From contig NZ_SJNZ01000024.1 of the NCBI RefSeq assembly GCF_004331155.1, forward strand, positions 1-54,615: DNA of 54,615 bases, written 5' to 3'. How positions within the stretch are numbered: position 1 is the first letter of the stretch; each line of letters opens with the position of its first letter. This stretch comes from Acinetobacter terrestris. GTDB lineage: Bacteria; Pseudomonadota; Gammaproteobacteria; Pseudomonadales; Moraxellaceae. The position numbers and the translations under genes were made by a program. Below, piece after piece: positions 16,963-26,870 of this stretch. Below the pieces are notes generated by a model. It had not been told where the DNA came from and did not search any database. It was given only the letters and a program-made list of their open reading frames with translations.

Positions 16963-17807
16963 AAATATGACCTGTTCAACAATAGATAAATGAATTATGC
17001 ACAATCTCCAAAATTTGTAATTAGTTTTTTGTATTTTTAGGCCTAAAAATGCCAATTTAAATAAAATAGAGATTAATTTTTGTGACTTACTTCATCTATT
17101 CGTCTGATTTTTTGATCTGATCACACACCAGATCAAATAGCCGCATCTTCTGAAAAACTTAAAAAAGTCCAAAAGAAGAAAATATAAGTTATTGTTTTTA
17201 TGAATTTTATTATAATATTTACTTGACAAATAGATTAATTCATTACATTTATTAACTCATTGTCAGAAATTTTTTGTTAAAAAGATCAGTTCCCAAAGCT
17301 ATTTTTTTCACTAGAATGAAACACAGCCAAGATTATATAGCTCATAATCGATAGCTAAACTTAGATGCGTAAGTCTCTAATCCAATCAAAAAAACTAACA
17401 GGATTATTTTCTATGACAGATGAAAAAGCGTTAACTTTCAACAAGCATCGAAAACGATTGCCAGCATTCGCTATAAAGGTCATATTTTAAGCTAGATTCA
17501 TGATTTGATCAGTATAATGTTATCTTCAGAAAATTATCAAAATCCTGAAGTGCAGGAAGAAGTTCTGAAGTTTGCCTAAGGCATTGTAGAATTTCATTAA
17601 GATCGATAGTGAAACCCTGTCCCTTCTAAACGATGATGCTTGATTTTGATTGATATAAGGAAATTTACAAAATCAGTTTCCTTATTGCATTATAAAAAAC
17701 TTGATATATATTAATATGCAATAAAAATAATTTAATATATATTGCGAAACAAAATAGCTTTAGATTAGAATGCTTTTCATGAAAAATTACAATTACAACA
17801 ATGAATT
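16963..17807. other. 845 bp gap, mostly without genes
   Basis: Very AT-rich. It should contain the TerC promoter on its left side and the MarR promoter on its right. A TTTGATCTG/CAGATCAAA inverted repeat lies around 17112-17138. Broken coding debris is seen at 17414-17610 (listed separately). An AT-rich pair of ATATATATT motifs with a TTGC edge (17702-17746) may be a MarR operator. Confidence 0.4.
17414..17610 (+). pseudogene. remnant of an unidentified gene
   Basis: A start-like AGGATTATTTTCT-ATG at about 17402-17416 leads to MTDEKALTFNKHRKRLPAFA before a stop. In another frame, from 17517, the sequence reads MLSSENYQNPEVQEEVLKFA, then a TAA, GIVEFH, another TAA, and DR. Both TAA could be former CAA codons. 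Protein-like composition interrupted by stops and a frame change suggests decay. The original function is not recognisable. Confidence 0.35.
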
Positions 17808-17822
17808 ATGGGGCTGTCTACC

Positions 17823-18287
17823 ATGACTAAAAAATACAGTAAGTTTTTACCTTCTCCGGAAAATTTCAGCTTAGAAAATTTTCCATATTATTGGGTTACC
17901 CAAGTGCATGCCCAATATGTTCAGAATGTCGATCATGTATTGAAAAAATATGGTTTAGATAATTCTCGTCGCCGAATTCTACTCGCTTTAAAATCTAAAC
18001 CGCATGCAAGCGTGTCCGATCTTTCTGAAATGGTCGTTTCCAAGATGTCAACGACCACCAAAATTGTATATCGCCTAAAAGATGAAGGATTAGTTGATAC
18101 TTCCTCATGTGAAGATGATGCCCGAATTACCCGTGTAGTTTTAACGGAAAAAGGAAAACAAATGACCCAAAAGATTAACGATCTTACCAATGTGGTTTTG
18201 GAACAATCTTTTGAAGGCTTAACCCCCTTACAAATTGAAAAGATGATGGAAAGCCTTAGACATATTTTCAAGAATTTAGCGCATTAA
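17823..18287 (+). CDS. MarR-family regulator, copy 1
   Basis: A 154-residue winged-helix protein. The core is ILLALKSKPHASVSDLSEMV (helices 2-3), STTTKIVYRLKDEGLV (recognition helix) and the wing SSCEDDARITRVVLTEKG with the MarR family D-x-R signature. It should bind DNA as a dimer, often a palindrome overlapping its own promoter, and respond to a small ligand. ATG 17823 is chosen because the paralogue downstream starts at the same residue; a frame start at 17808 adds five unsupported residues. It is 136/154 identical to the next gene. Target genes are not evident. Confidence 0.85.
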   Translation: MTKKYSKFLPSPENFSLENFPYYWVTQVHAQYVQNVDHVLKKYGLDNSRRRILLALKSKPHASVSDLSEMVVSKMSTTTKIVYRLKDEGLVDTSSCEDDARITRVVLTEKGKQMTQKINDLTNVVLEQSFEGLTPLQIEKMMESLRHIFKNLAH

Positions 18288-18444
18288 TTTTAGATTTAAT
18301 TTTAAATCTAATTTACAAATTTAATCAGGAGGCTTTTTACTTTCGTCAAAAGATATATTTTAAATGAATTTTATTCAAAATTTTTCGCAAAACAGTTACA
18401 ATAATAAAATACAATTACAACAATTAATAACAGGAGAGACATCC

Positions 18445-18909
18445 ATGACAAAAAAATACAGTAAATTTTTACCGTGCGTGGAAGATTTTAGTTTAGACAA
18501 TTTCCCATTTTATTGGGTTACCCAAGTGCATGCTCAACATGTACAGAACGTAGATCACGCCCTGAAAAAGTATGGTCTGGATAATTCCCGCCGCCGCATT
18601 TTACTGGCTTTAAAAGCAAAATCTCATGCAAGTGTGTCTGATCTTTCTGAAATGATTATTTCCAAAATGTCTACAACTACCAAAATTGTATATCGCCTAA
18701 AAGATGAAGGCTTAGTAGACACTTATTCATGTGAAGATGATGCCCGAATTACTCGCGTTTTATTAACAGAAAAAGGGCAACAAATGACCCAAAAGATTAA
18801 TGACCTTACCAATGTGGTTTTGGAACAATCTTTTGATGGCTTGACTCCATTACAAATTGAAAAAATGATCGAAAGTCTGAAGCATATTTTCAAAAATTTA
18901 GCCCGTTAA
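18445..18909 (+). CDS. MarR-family regulator, copy 2
   Basis: A 154-residue near-duplicate of the gene at 17823. All 18 differences are substitutions, none in the recognition helix (STTTKIVYRLKDEGLV) and two just before it (EMII for EMVV). GGAGAG lies 7 bases before ATG 18445, a better ribosome site than copy 1 has. The AATTACAACAAT-like stretch upstream is shared with copy 1, so the duplication included leader DNA. It converges on yedK with only 7 bases between the stops and no clear terminator. Confidence 0.85.
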   Translation: MTKKYSKFLPCVEDFSLDNFPFYWVTQVHAQHVQNVDHALKKYGLDNSRRRILLALKAKSHASVSDLSEMIISKMSTTTKIVYRLKDEGLVDTYSCEDDARITRVLLTEKGQQMTQKINDLTNVVLEQSFDGLTPLQIEKMIESLKHIFKNLAR

Positions 18910-18916
18910 ACACGGC

Positions 18917-19576
18917 TTAATCGAAAAAATTCAGTTGAGAAGTTATTTTCTCGATTTTTGCTTTTGGTACATGAGAACATTCAAATTCCTCTTCAGGAAA
19001 CCCTTGTACAAATGATCGGATATCTGGAGACTTCCAACTCAGCCATTCATCTAAACGCTCGTGAGGAATAACAATCACTGAGCGTTTAATATTTCCGGGC
19101 TCATGAAATTCTTTCATCATGGGATGGTCAATTGCGTCCATCGTAATCATGGTGGCTGAACGAACCACTTCATCCCCGATCTTACAAATTTCGTAAAGTG
19201 CTGCAATAAAAACAGCTTGAGCATCTTTGCGACGCACACCCCAACGCTGAGGCTTATGATCAAAATATTTAGATTCATAAAACTCAGCCACGGGAATGAC
19301 ACCAAACTTATATTTCATCAAAGCATTATTAAAGGTGGGTTTCTGAGATAAAGTCTCATTACGGGCGTTATAGGTTTTAGAAGCAATGTTTTTATCTTCT
19401 GCCCATTTCGGCACGAGACCAAACATCACTTTACGCCACTCAAGACCTTGCGGCGATTTAAACAATAAAGGTAAATCATAACCCGGATAGACTTCTTCCG
19501 GAAATTCAAAAGCAATATCCGGAAGCTTTAGATCCTGCAATTGTTTGAGTGTTAAGGGTTTAAAGTTTGCACACAT
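18917..19576 (-). CDS. yedK: SOS response-associated protein YedK/HMCES
   Basis: A 219-residue SRAP-domain protein. Cys2, exposed after Met removal, forms the thiazolidine crosslink with abasic sites in single-stranded DNA. The other family residues are visible: YNARNET (Asn and Arg near 70-73), the Glu in VAEFYESK, and a His in AIDHPMMKEFHEPG. It shields abasic sites at replication forks from cleavage. The segment before PGNIKRSVIVI differs from the common HDRMPVIL form, but the layout is that of the family. No ribosome site is obvious before the ATG. Confidence 0.87.
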   Translation of the reverse strand: MCANFKPLTLKQLQDLKLPDIAFEFPEEVYPGYDLPLLFKSPQGLEWRKVMFGLVPKWAEDKNIASKTYNARNETLSQKPTFNNALMKYKFGVIPVAEFYESKYFDHKPQRWGVRRKDAQAVFIAALYEICKIGDEVVRSATMITMDAIDHPMMKEFHEPGNIKRSVIVIPHERLDEWLSWKSPDIRSFVQGFPEEEFECSHVPKAKIEKITSQLNFFD

Positions 19577-19838
19577 AGCATAAGAATTGAATGATAGGAA
19601 TTAAATTAAACTGGCTCAATTATATCCTTAACCGTATCAATATGACTGTATTCGGTCGTTGTGAATCATCAACCAGTGTGTAACTCTGAATACTTCCAGA
19701 GTTCCATTGATTACTACATCTCAATTCTAGTTTTTTCTCACTATGAAAATGGAGTATTCATTCAATCCGTCCCTGTAATCAAAAAGAATTATTAAGGGCA
19801 ATATATCCTGAGGTTGTTTTATTATTTGCTAATCAAAA

Positions 19839-20309
19839 TCAACTGTTCACCTTTTTGATGGCAACCCAAATGCGCCAGTAAATTAAAAATGAAGTTACTA
19901 AGTCCACCACGGTACTTTCGATGGCATTGATATGGGCAAGTTCAGCTTCCTCAAACCGACCTTTAAAAATATTAAAAATCAGTTCATAACAAATCATTCC
20001 CACAATGGCAAAAATGGAAATTTTAATGGTGATCGGTAAATACAGCGCAATAAAACGGTTTAAGAATGCATAACCTTTTTCACCACCATTGGCTTTAAAA
20101 GCGGCATTGGTCCAACTGATCAATAAACCTAAATGAATGACAAATCCAGCCAAACTGATTTTAAGTTCCTCAACCCCAGTCTGACTTAAAGCAAAAAAGC
20201 TCAACAAAATCAAAATACCGCTGACCATATAATAATTTTTAAAGTCGCCTTGGATCACACGGTTTTGTTTTAAATCATCAATCAGTTGATCGGTGCGCCA
20301 AAAATACAT
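19839..20309 (-). CDS. four-helix membrane protein of unknown function
   Basis: A 156-residue protein. A short polar N-terminus (MYFWRTDQLIDDLKQNRV) is followed by four hydrophobic segments at roughly 28-45, 50-66, 88-108 and 130-148. The second loop is basic and Gly-rich (FKANGGEKGYAFLNR), and the loop before the last helix is acidic (KGRFEEAELAHINAIEST). No transport or enzyme motif is recognised. GGAG lies 9 bases before ATG. The 262 bases between this gene and yedK hold nothing recognisable. Confidence 0.65.
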   Translation of the reverse strand: MYFWRTDQLIDDLKQNRVIQGDFKNYYMVSGILILLSFFALSQTGVEELKISLAGFVIHLGLLISWTNAAFKANGGEKGYAFLNRFIALYLPITIKISIFAIVGMICYELIFNIFKGRFEEAELAHINAIESTVVDLVTSFLIYWRIWVAIKKVNS

Positions 20310-20344
20310 GATTTATACTCCATTATTAGGTGTCGATCATATAC

Positions 20345-20371
20345 AAAAAAAGCCTCACAAGGAGGCTTTTT
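20345..20371 (-). terminator. glcB terminator
   Basis: AAAAAGCCTC pairs with GAGGCTTTTT around a short loop. It lies 16 bases beyond the glcB stop on the minus strand, with a T-run in that direction. Confidence 0.75.
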
Positions 20372-20386
20372 ATTCAGGTCACAGGA

Positions 20387-22552
20387 TTAGTCGCCTGTAT
20401 AACCTTTTAATTTCAAACGTGCAGCATGCAATAGCGGTTCTGTGTAACCTGATGGCTGTTCGCCACCTTTAAAGATCAAGTCAGAAGCCGCTTGGAACGC
20501 GATATTGTTTTCAAAGTCATTCGACATTGGCGTGTAAAGTGGATCATTGGCATTTTGCTCATCCACAATTTTCGCCATACGCTGCATGACTTCTTCAACT
20601 TGCGCACGCGTTACGATACCGTGACGCAACCAGTTCGCAACGTGTTGAGAAGAAATACGTAAAGTTGCACGGTCTTCCATCAAACCAACGTTGTTGATAT
20701 CGAGAACTTTAGAACAACCTACACCCAAATCAACCCAACGAACCACGTAACCTAAAATACCCTGACAGTTATTTTCAAGTTCTTTGGTTTTCTCTTCTTC
20801 AGACCAATTAGTGTCTTTCGCTAAAGGCGGAGTTAACAAATCGTCTAAAGGTAATGCTTCAGTCGCCAACAATTCTTGCTGACGGTTTGCTACATTAATT
20901 TGATGGTAGTGAATCGCGTGAATCACCGCACCTGCAGGTGATGGAACCCATGCACAGCTTGCACCTGCTTCTGGATGTTCAGTTTTGGTTTTGTACATGT
21001 CGAGCAACATATCTGGTTTTGGCCACATGCCTTTACCAATTTGTGCTTTACCACGTAAGCCTGCTTTCAAGCCAACCATCACATTACGGTTCTCATAAGC
21101 CGGGAACCAGATTTGACCTTTAACTTCACCTTTACGAACGAAAGGACCCGCTTCCATGAAGGTATGGATTTCATCACCAGTACGGTCCATGAAGCCCGTA
21201 TTAATGAAGATGGTACGGTCTTTCGCTTGAGCGATACAGTTTTTCAGGTTTACAGATGTACGACGCTCTTCATCCATGATACCGATTTTAAGCGTTTTAG
21301 CTGGTAAACCTAATGCCTGTTCAGCACGCTCAAACAGTTCAACTGCAAAAGCAACTTCTTCAGGACCATGCATTTTTGGTTTAACGATGTACATAGAACC
21401 TTTACGCGAGTTCTTGATTTCGTTTTCACCCTTGATGTCTGCAAAAGACAACAATGGTGTAACCAGCGCATCCATGATGCCTTCATAAATTTCCGCACCA
21501 TCTACTAGGATGGCTGGATTGGTCATCAAGTGTCCAACGTTACGAAGAAGCATTAACGAACGACCGTGAATAGACGTCACACCACCAATCAGGTTTTTAT
21601 GCGTACGATCTTTGTTCAATGCACGAGTAACAGTTTTACCGTTTTTCTGGATTGATTCTTCAAGCGTGCCGCGCATTAAGCCCAACCAGTTACGGTAGCC
21701 TTCTACTTTTTCTTCTGCATCAACTGCAGCAATCGAATCTTCTAAATCCTGAATGGTGGTTACAGCTGCTTCAAGTACTAGATCTTTAACGCCGGCTGCA
21801 TCTGTTTGACCAATTGGACTGGTTGCATCAATTTCAACAACTACATGCAATCCGTTATTTTTAAATACGATTTCAGTTGGTGCAGCAGCTTCGCCGTTAT
21901 AACCAACAAATTGAGCCTGATGCGCCAAAGTGGTGGTAGAACCATCTTTTAAAGTCACAACCAGTGCATTGTGCTCTACTGTATATTTTGTTGCATCTGC
22001 ATGCGAACCATTTGCCAACGGGAAAGTTTCATTTAAGAAGTTTTTCGCGAATGCAATTACTTTTTCGCCACGTACCGGGTTATAGCCCTTACCTTTTTCC
22101 GCGCCACCGTCTTCAGGAATCACGTCGAAACCGTAAAGTGCATCGTATAAAGAACCCCAACGCGCATTTGCCGCGTTCAAGCAGTAACGTGCATTACGTA
22201 CAGGTACTACAAGTTGTGGACCAGCCAAAAGCGCGATTTCTTCGTCGACATTTTCTGTGCTGATTTTGAAATCTTCTACTTCTGGTAATAAGTAGCCAAT
22301 TTCTGTAAGGAAAGCTTTGTAAGCTTCTAATTCAAATTTGTTGTTGCGGTGCCATTCATCAATTTTAGCCTGAAGATCTTCACGCTTTGCTAAAAGCGCC
22401 TTGTTCTTAGGACTAAGATCAACAACGACTTGCTCGAAGTTTTTCCAGTATGTTTCGCTGTCTAAACCAGAACCTGGTAATGCTTCATTTTCGATGAAAT
22501 CGTAAAGTTCTTTAGCAATCGCTAACTTGCCTTTTTGAATACGTGCAGTCAT
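20387..22552 (-). CDS. glcB: malate synthase G
   Basis: A 721-residue monomeric malate synthase, essentially the E. coli GlcB length (723). It condenses glyoxylate with acetyl-CoA to malate in the glyoxylate shunt and is needed for growth on acetate, fatty acids or glycolate. Visible family blocks include [15 protein letters not shown], a TM-barrel core with [17 protein letters not shown], and the C-terminal [24 protein letters not shown] lies 6 bases before ATG 22552. It forms its own unit with a terminator; isocitrate lyase is not in the window. Confidence 0.95.
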   Translation of the reverse strand: MTARIQKGKLAIAKELYDFIENEALPGSGLDSETYWKNFEQVVVDLSPKNKALLAKREDLQAKIDEWHRNNKFELEAYKAFLTEIGYLLPEVEDFKISTENVDEEIALLAGPQLVVPVRNARYCLNAANARWGSLYDALYGFDVIPEDGGAEKGKGYNPVRGEKVIAFAKNFLNETFPLANGSHADATKYTVEHNALVVTLKDGSTTTLAHQAQFVGYNGEAAAPTEIVFKNNGLHVVVEIDATSPIGQTDAAGVKDLVLEAAVTTIQDLEDSIAAVDAEEKVEGYRNWLGLMRGTLEESIQKNGKTVTRALNKDRTHKNLIGGVTSIHGRSLMLLRNVGHLMTNPAILVDGAEIYEGIMDALVTPLLSFADIKGENEIKNSRKGSMYIVKPKMHGPEEVAFAVELFERAEQALGLPAKTLKIGIMDEERRTSVNLKNCIAQAKDRTIFINTGFMDRTGDEIHTFMEAGPFVRKGEVKGQIWFPAYENRNVMVGLKAGLRGKAQIGKGMWPKPDMLLDMYKTKTEHPEAGASCAWVPSPAGAVIHAIHYHQINVANRQQELLATEALPLDDLLTPPLAKDTNWSEEEKTKELENNCQGILGYVVRWVDLGVGCSKVLDINNVGLMEDRATLRISSQHVANWLRHGIVTRAQVEEVMQRMAKIVDEQNANDPLYTPMSNDFENNIAFQAASDLIFKGGEQPSGYTEPLLHAARLKLKGYTGD

Positions 22553-22883
22553 TGTCTTTCCTGATATTGCTACTTTTTATAACAAGAGATTCTAGTATAC
22601 CGATTTAAATCTAGCTGAATAGTACTATCACACTGCTAAATAGTGGTCATTTTTTATAAAATAAATATGCACATTATTAAATAAAATATGGCTCACCAAT
22701 GCGATGTCATCATCCACCTGAATACCTTTTTACAGTTTATAAAGTTTTTGAAATGTCGAAATTAGACTTAAGTGCAGATTTAGAGATAAAACAGCAGTTA
22801 AACCTGACATTGGTATAGTTATAGAGTAAAGATTGAACAATGACTAGCTTTAAATGACGACTAAATACATATTTTCTGGTCAT
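22553..22883. other. intergenic region between zapE and glcB
   Basis: AT-rich, 330 bases, containing the glcB promoter on the right-hand side. A 21-codon frame at 22753-22818 (MSKLDLSADLEIKQQLN...) has no ribosome site and is not called. No repeats or RNA genes were seen. Confidence 0.4.
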
Positions 22884-22912
22884 AAAAAAGCGCCATTTCT
22901 GGCGCTTTATTT
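22884..22912 (-). terminator. zapE terminator
   Basis: AAAGCGCCA (22887-22895) pairs with TGGCGCTTT (22900-22908), loop TTTC, with a T-run on the minus strand. It starts 8 bases after the zapE stop. Confidence 0.75.
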
Positions 22913-22920
22913 TAATTTGT

Positions 22921-24060
22921 TTAGGATTCCACTTTCTGGATTTGTTTATGCGCTGCATTCAGATACTCATCGGACTGCATTTCCAGTAAACGTGAACGCG
23001 TGCGTTCAATTTCAAAGGCTAATTTTTCACCTTGATAGATATCAATAATTGAATCTTCAGAGGTCAACAACAACTTTACCCCGCGATCATAAAACTCATC
23101 GACCAGATAAATAAAACGGCGTGCACCTTCTGACAGGTAATCTGTTAAATGCGGAACGTTGCTCACCAGCACAGTATTGTAAATATTGGCGATCTCAATA
23201 AAGTCGGCTGGACTACGCGGCTTAAAGCACAAATCTGAAAATTCACACCATAAAACATCTTCAGTATGCCCAACAGTTTCCACAATACGGTTATTGATAA
23301 TAATCGGCTCTTGAGAAATCTTTTGAGTTTGGGTCAAAGCCGTAAAGCGCTGTGCGATCCAGTTTCTATGATCATGGGTCAAGGGAGATTTAAACAATTG
23401 CGCCTGTTTCAGCACTCGCAAACGATAATCCACACCTGCATCGACATTTAAAATCACACAGTTCTTTTTCACCATCTCAATGGTGGGAATAAAACGGTCA
23501 CGATGAATCCCGTTTTTATACAGGCCATCTGGGGCAATATTTGATGTTGCAACCAAGGTAATCCCGCGATCAAATAATTTTTGGAACAGTTCGCTTAAAA
23601 TCATCGCATCAGTAACATTCGATACAAAAAATTCATCAAAACAGATGACTACCGCTTGCTGGTAAATTTGGTCAGCAACCAATTCCAGTGGATTACGCTG
23701 TCCCGATAATTTGTTCAATTCACGATGCACATGCTGCATAAAATGATGGAAATGCATGCGCATTTTGCGGCGAAAAGGAATGGATTCAAAAAACTGATCC
23801 ATCAACCAGGTTTTGCCGCGCCCTACACCGCCCCACATATATACACCCTTAGGAGATGTTTGACGACGGAAACGACGGAAAGCTTTTTTCGATGCCTTAA
23901 AACGCTGCAGCAGTTCTTGCCAGACACGATCCAATTCATGGACAGCTTGCGCCTGTGCATCATCCGGCATGAACTGACCAGACGAGATCGCTTGCGCATA
24001 ACGTTCTGCAGGTGACAAAGGAATAAAGGCGGTGCTGTGCTTAGAATTTAAGTCTGACAT
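22921..24060 (-). CDS. zapE: cell division ATPase ZapE (AFG1 family)
   Basis: A 379-residue AAA-like ATPase. Walker A is GGVGRGKTWLMD (about 76-87), Walker B VICFDEFFV (about 136-144), and an Arg-rich sensor region follows (TSNIAPDGLYKNGIHRDRF). ZapE binds FtsZ and affects Z-ring stability late in division or under heat and low oxygen. No clear ribosome site precedes the ATG; the start fits the family. Flanked by glcB upstream on the left and an AraC gene, in its own unit with a terminator. Confidence 0.88.
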   Translation of the reverse strand: MSDLNSKHSTAFIPLSPAERYAQAISSGQFMPDDAQAQAVHELDRVWQELLQRFKASKKAFRRFRRQTSPKGVYMWGGVGRGKTWLMDQFFESIPFRRKMRMHFHHFMQHVHRELNKLSGQRNPLELVADQIYQQAVVICFDEFFVSNVTDAMILSELFQKLFDRGITLVATSNIAPDGLYKNGIHRDRFIPTIEMVKKNCVILNVDAGVDYRLRVLKQAQLFKSPLTHDHRNWIAQRFTALTQTQKISQEPIIINNRIVETVGHTEDVLWCEFSDLCFKPRSPADFIEIANIYNTVLVSNVPHLTDYLSEGARRFIYLVDEFYDRGVKLLLTSEDSIIDIYQGEKLAFEIERTRSRLLEMQSDEYLNAAHKQIQKVES

Positions 24061-24144
24061 ATGATTGAATACTATTTTAGGCTATTGAAAGTATAGCGAA
24101 GTTTGGGATGGAAGATATAACACTTTGGCATTACTAAACTTAGG

Positions 24145-25152
24145 CTATTTAAAGTACTGGCGTGGACTGTATCCAAACCATCGTTTAAAGGCATGATTAA
24201 AAGCCGCCGGCTCGGAATAGCCGAGTAACTCTGCAATCATTTCAATGGAATACTCTTTGTATTCTATCAGCCTTAAGGCCTTGTCTTTAATCAGTTGTTC
24301 ACGTATTTGTTTATAGCTGCTTTGTAATTGCTGCAATTGATGGCGCAAGGTCCGCTCTGGAATTTGCAAGGCTTGGGCAGTTTCAGCCATTGTTGGCATC
24401 ACGCCTTGCTGCAACTCTAGATAATCCTGTACGCGCTGCACCAATGAAGGCACCTGCTCATCCATTTTTAAGCGCTCCAATTCAGCAATACATTTACTTT
24501 CATAGATTTTAAAAGTCATTTTATCTGCAGATGGAATCTCAACATCCAGAACTGCATCATCAAACCAAAATTCTGCGCATTTCGAGCCAAACTTTAACGC
24601 TGTACCATAGTAACCATGATATGTATTTAAAAAATCTTGATCTTGTGGCTGTGAAAATGGCAATTCAATATGAATTTGGGGAATGCTCAACCCCATCATT
24701 TTATAAAGGTCCTGGATAAATTTATAGGTACCTGAAATTTCACATTGTGCTCGTAACAAACCCAGATCACTGTTTAAATCTTGTGGTTCATAGCATAAAG
24801 CAACCTTGTGCGCTGTGTATTTTAAGCTTAAGGTCCCAGTTAAATGAGTTAATGCTTGATATTTAATACCTTGCTCTAAGGCTGTACGCACATTTCCACT
24901 GGTGACCAGCAACATGAGCAAAGGGCCATATCCAGCCAGCGCATAATGCTGCCCAATAAACAGACCTTTTTCAGGCGCAACATCCTGCCCAATAACTTTT
25001 AAAACATCCCATTCCAAACTCGGATGAATGGTTGAACTGGGATCCAATGCCTCAGCACGCAGCCCAATACTTTGAAGTTTTTGATCAACTGCAATCCCAG
25101 CTTTACGCATGCCTTGAATTAAATACATCAAGCCAAGAATTGATCTTTTCAT
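24145..25152 (-). CDS. AraC-family regulator
   Basis: A 335-residue OruR/ToxT-like AraC regulator: an N-terminal effector domain (about 1-200) of the type in regulators of lipid and amino-acid use, then two helix-turn-helix motifs (ETAQALQIPERTLRHQLQQL and SIEMIAELLGYSEPAAFNHA), ending in RWFGYSPRQYF. It is divergent from the monooxygenase at 25308, with 155 bases between. That arrangement makes this gene the likely activator of that enzyme. Confidence 0.87.
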   Translation of the reverse strand: MKRSILGLMYLIQGMRKAGIAVDQKLQSIGLRAEALDPSSTIHPSLEWDVLKVIGQDVAPEKGLFIGQHYALAGYGPLLMLLVTSGNVRTALEQGIKYQALTHLTGTLSLKYTAHKVALCYEPQDLNSDLGLLRAQCEISGTYKFIQDLYKMMGLSIPQIHIELPFSQPQDQDFLNTYHGYYGTALKFGSKCAEFWFDDAVLDVEIPSADKMTFKIYESKCIAELERLKMDEQVPSLVQRVQDYLELQQGVMPTMAETAQALQIPERTLRHQLQQLQSSYKQIREQLIKDKALRLIEYKEYSIEMIAELLGYSEPAAFNHAFKRWFGYSPRQYFK

Positions 25153-25307
25153 AGCATTGTCTAATTAAAAGAATATGACCATTTTTTACTATAAAATTCC
25201 ACGCTTGCAAATTGCCGAATATATCAATTTTTTTGGCACGACTATCATGTTGCGAAGCAATCTATTCATTTAAGCTATATAAAAATAAATTTATAAGGCA
25301 ATAAAAA

Positions 25308-26819
25308 ATGCATGATGTACCTCAAGGCAAACAAATGCCACAGCAAACTCAAGTTGCCATTATTGGAGCCGGGTTTGGTGGCTTGGCAATGGCCATTCGT
25401 TTATTACAAAACAATATTCAAGATTTTGTCATTTTAGAAAAAGCCCATGATGTCGGTGGGACTTGGCGTGAGAACCAATACCCGGGCGCAGCCTGTGATG
25501 TGCAATCGCATATGTATTCACTTTCATTTGCAGCTAAAACTAACTGGTCGAAGCGCTATGCTGAAGCACCTGAAATTTTTGCCTACATCCAAAGCTTGAT
25601 GAGCAGTTATGATTTAAAAAAATACTGCCAATTTAGCTGCGAAGTTCTGGCTGCCGAATACAATCAACACAGTTGTGACTGGAAGCTGACATTAAATAAT
25701 GAAAAAACTTTGATTGCTCAATTTGTTGTTTTCGCATCTGGTCCATTACATGTTCCGCAAATTCCACACATCAAAGGTATTGAAAAGTTTCAGGGCAAAG
25801 TTTTTCATTCATCGCAATGGGATCATCAATACGACCTCAGCAATAAAAATGTTGCATCCATTGGTACAGGTGGCAGCGCCATTCAATACATTCCTGAAAT
25901 TGCACATCAAGTTAAGCAACTGTATGTATTTCAACGTACCGCTGCTTGGGTCATTCCACGCGATGAACGCCGTTATTCACGTTTGGAAAAAAAGCTGTTT
26001 GATCAATTTGATTGGTTTAGAAAGCTGCATCGTGCACGTCTCTATTGGTCAAATGAATCGCGCGTAGTCCCTATTGTTAAACCAACCGTGATGAAATACA
26101 CCCAAAAACTTGCGGAAGCCTATATTAAATATCAAGTGAAGGATAAAAAGCTGGCTCAGAAACTCACCCCTAATTATATTATGGGTTGCAAACGAATCTT
26201 AGTGTCCAACAAGTACTATCCGACCTTTAATCGACGCAATGTCGAACTCGCTACTGATGGCATTCAAGAGTTAACCACTGACAGCATCATTACTCAAGAT
26301 GGCAAAGAACGTAAAATTGATTGCCTGATTTATGGAACAGGCTTTATCACCGACCCACGTATTTATTTAAAGTCCTTTAAATGCACTGGAGAAAATGGTC
26401 TCGATTTACGAGAGGCTTGGCATGATGGTGCGGAAAGCTTTTATGGCATGTGTACCAAACATTTTCCGAATTTTTTCCAACTTTTAGGACCCAATACCGT
26501 TCTGGCCCACAACTCGGTTATCTTTATGATTGAGTCACAAATCAATTACATCTTGCAAATGATTCAGCTGGTCAAGCACACCCATAGCCATGCCATTGTA
26601 GTAAAAGACCAAGTACAAGATCAATTCAATGCAGAGGTACAAAACCTGCTGAATGGAACGGTATGGCAATCTGGCTGTGTAAGCTGGTATCAGCAAGATG
26701 GCGGCAAGAACTTTGCACTTTGGCCCACCTATACATGGAAATATTGGCTAAAAACCAAAAAACTTAATCCCGCAGATTACCGCTTGCTAAATAAAACTCC
26801 TGAAAGTCGTGCAGCCTAA
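25308..26819 (+). CDS. Baeyer-Villiger-type flavin monooxygenase
   Basis: A 503-residue FAD/NADPH enzyme. The first dinucleotide fold is IGAGFGGLAMAIRL (about 19-32), followed by GGTWRENQYPGAACDVQS. The Baeyer-Villiger fingerprint FQGKVFHSSQWDH is present near residue 162, and the NADPH fold is GTGGSAIQY. Such enzymes turn ketones into esters or lactones or oxidise N/S atoms. Substrate unknown; it is not the AlmA sequence type. AAGG lies 9 bases before the ATG. Divergent AraC gene upstream, exporter-like gene downstream. Confidence 0.85.
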   Translation: MHDVPQGKQMPQQTQVAIIGAGFGGLAMAIRLLQNNIQDFVILEKAHDVGGTWRENQYPGAACDVQSHMYSLSFAAKTNWSKRYAEAPEIFAYIQSLMSSYDLKKYCQFSCEVLAAEYNQHSCDWKLTLNNEKTLIAQFVVFASGPLHVPQIPHIKGIEKFQGKVFHSSQWDHQYDLSNKNVASIGTGGSAIQYIPEIAHQVKQLYVFQRTAAWVIPRDERRYSRLEKKLFDQFDWFRKLHRARLYWSNESRVVPIVKPTVMKYTQKLAEAYIKYQVKDKKLAQKLTPNYIMGCKRILVSNKYYPTFNRRNVELATDGIQELTTDSIITQDGKERKIDCLIYGTGFITDPRIYLKSFKCTGENGLDLREAWHDGAESFYGMCTKHFPNFFQLLGPNTVLAHNSVIFMIESQINYILQMIQLVKHTHSHAIVVKDQVQDQFNAEVQNLLNGTVWQSGCVSWYQQDGGKNFALWPTYTWKYWLKTKKLNPADYRLLNKTPESRAA

Positions 26820-26839
26820 ATACTTAATGCTCATAATAA

Positions 26840-26869
26840 GCAGGTGTCTTTTCACCTGCCGACTTTTTG
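26840..26869 (+). terminator. terminator of the monooxygenase gene
   Basis: GCAGGTG pairs with CACCTGC around TCTTTT, followed by CGACTTTTT. It begins about 20 bases after the stop and overlaps a possible GTG start of the next frame, arguing for the later ATG 26871 as the start of that gene. Confidence 0.6.
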
Positions 26870-26870
26870 T

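Noticed and set aside
18364..18444. 27-residue N-terminal extension of the second MarR protein
   Set aside because: The paralogue has no such extension, and GGAGAG precedes the internal ATG at 18445.
22737..22958. 73-codon frame on the minus strand
   Set aside because: It runs through the zapE terminator hairpin and into zapE itself, is very basic with unlikely composition, and has no ribosome site.
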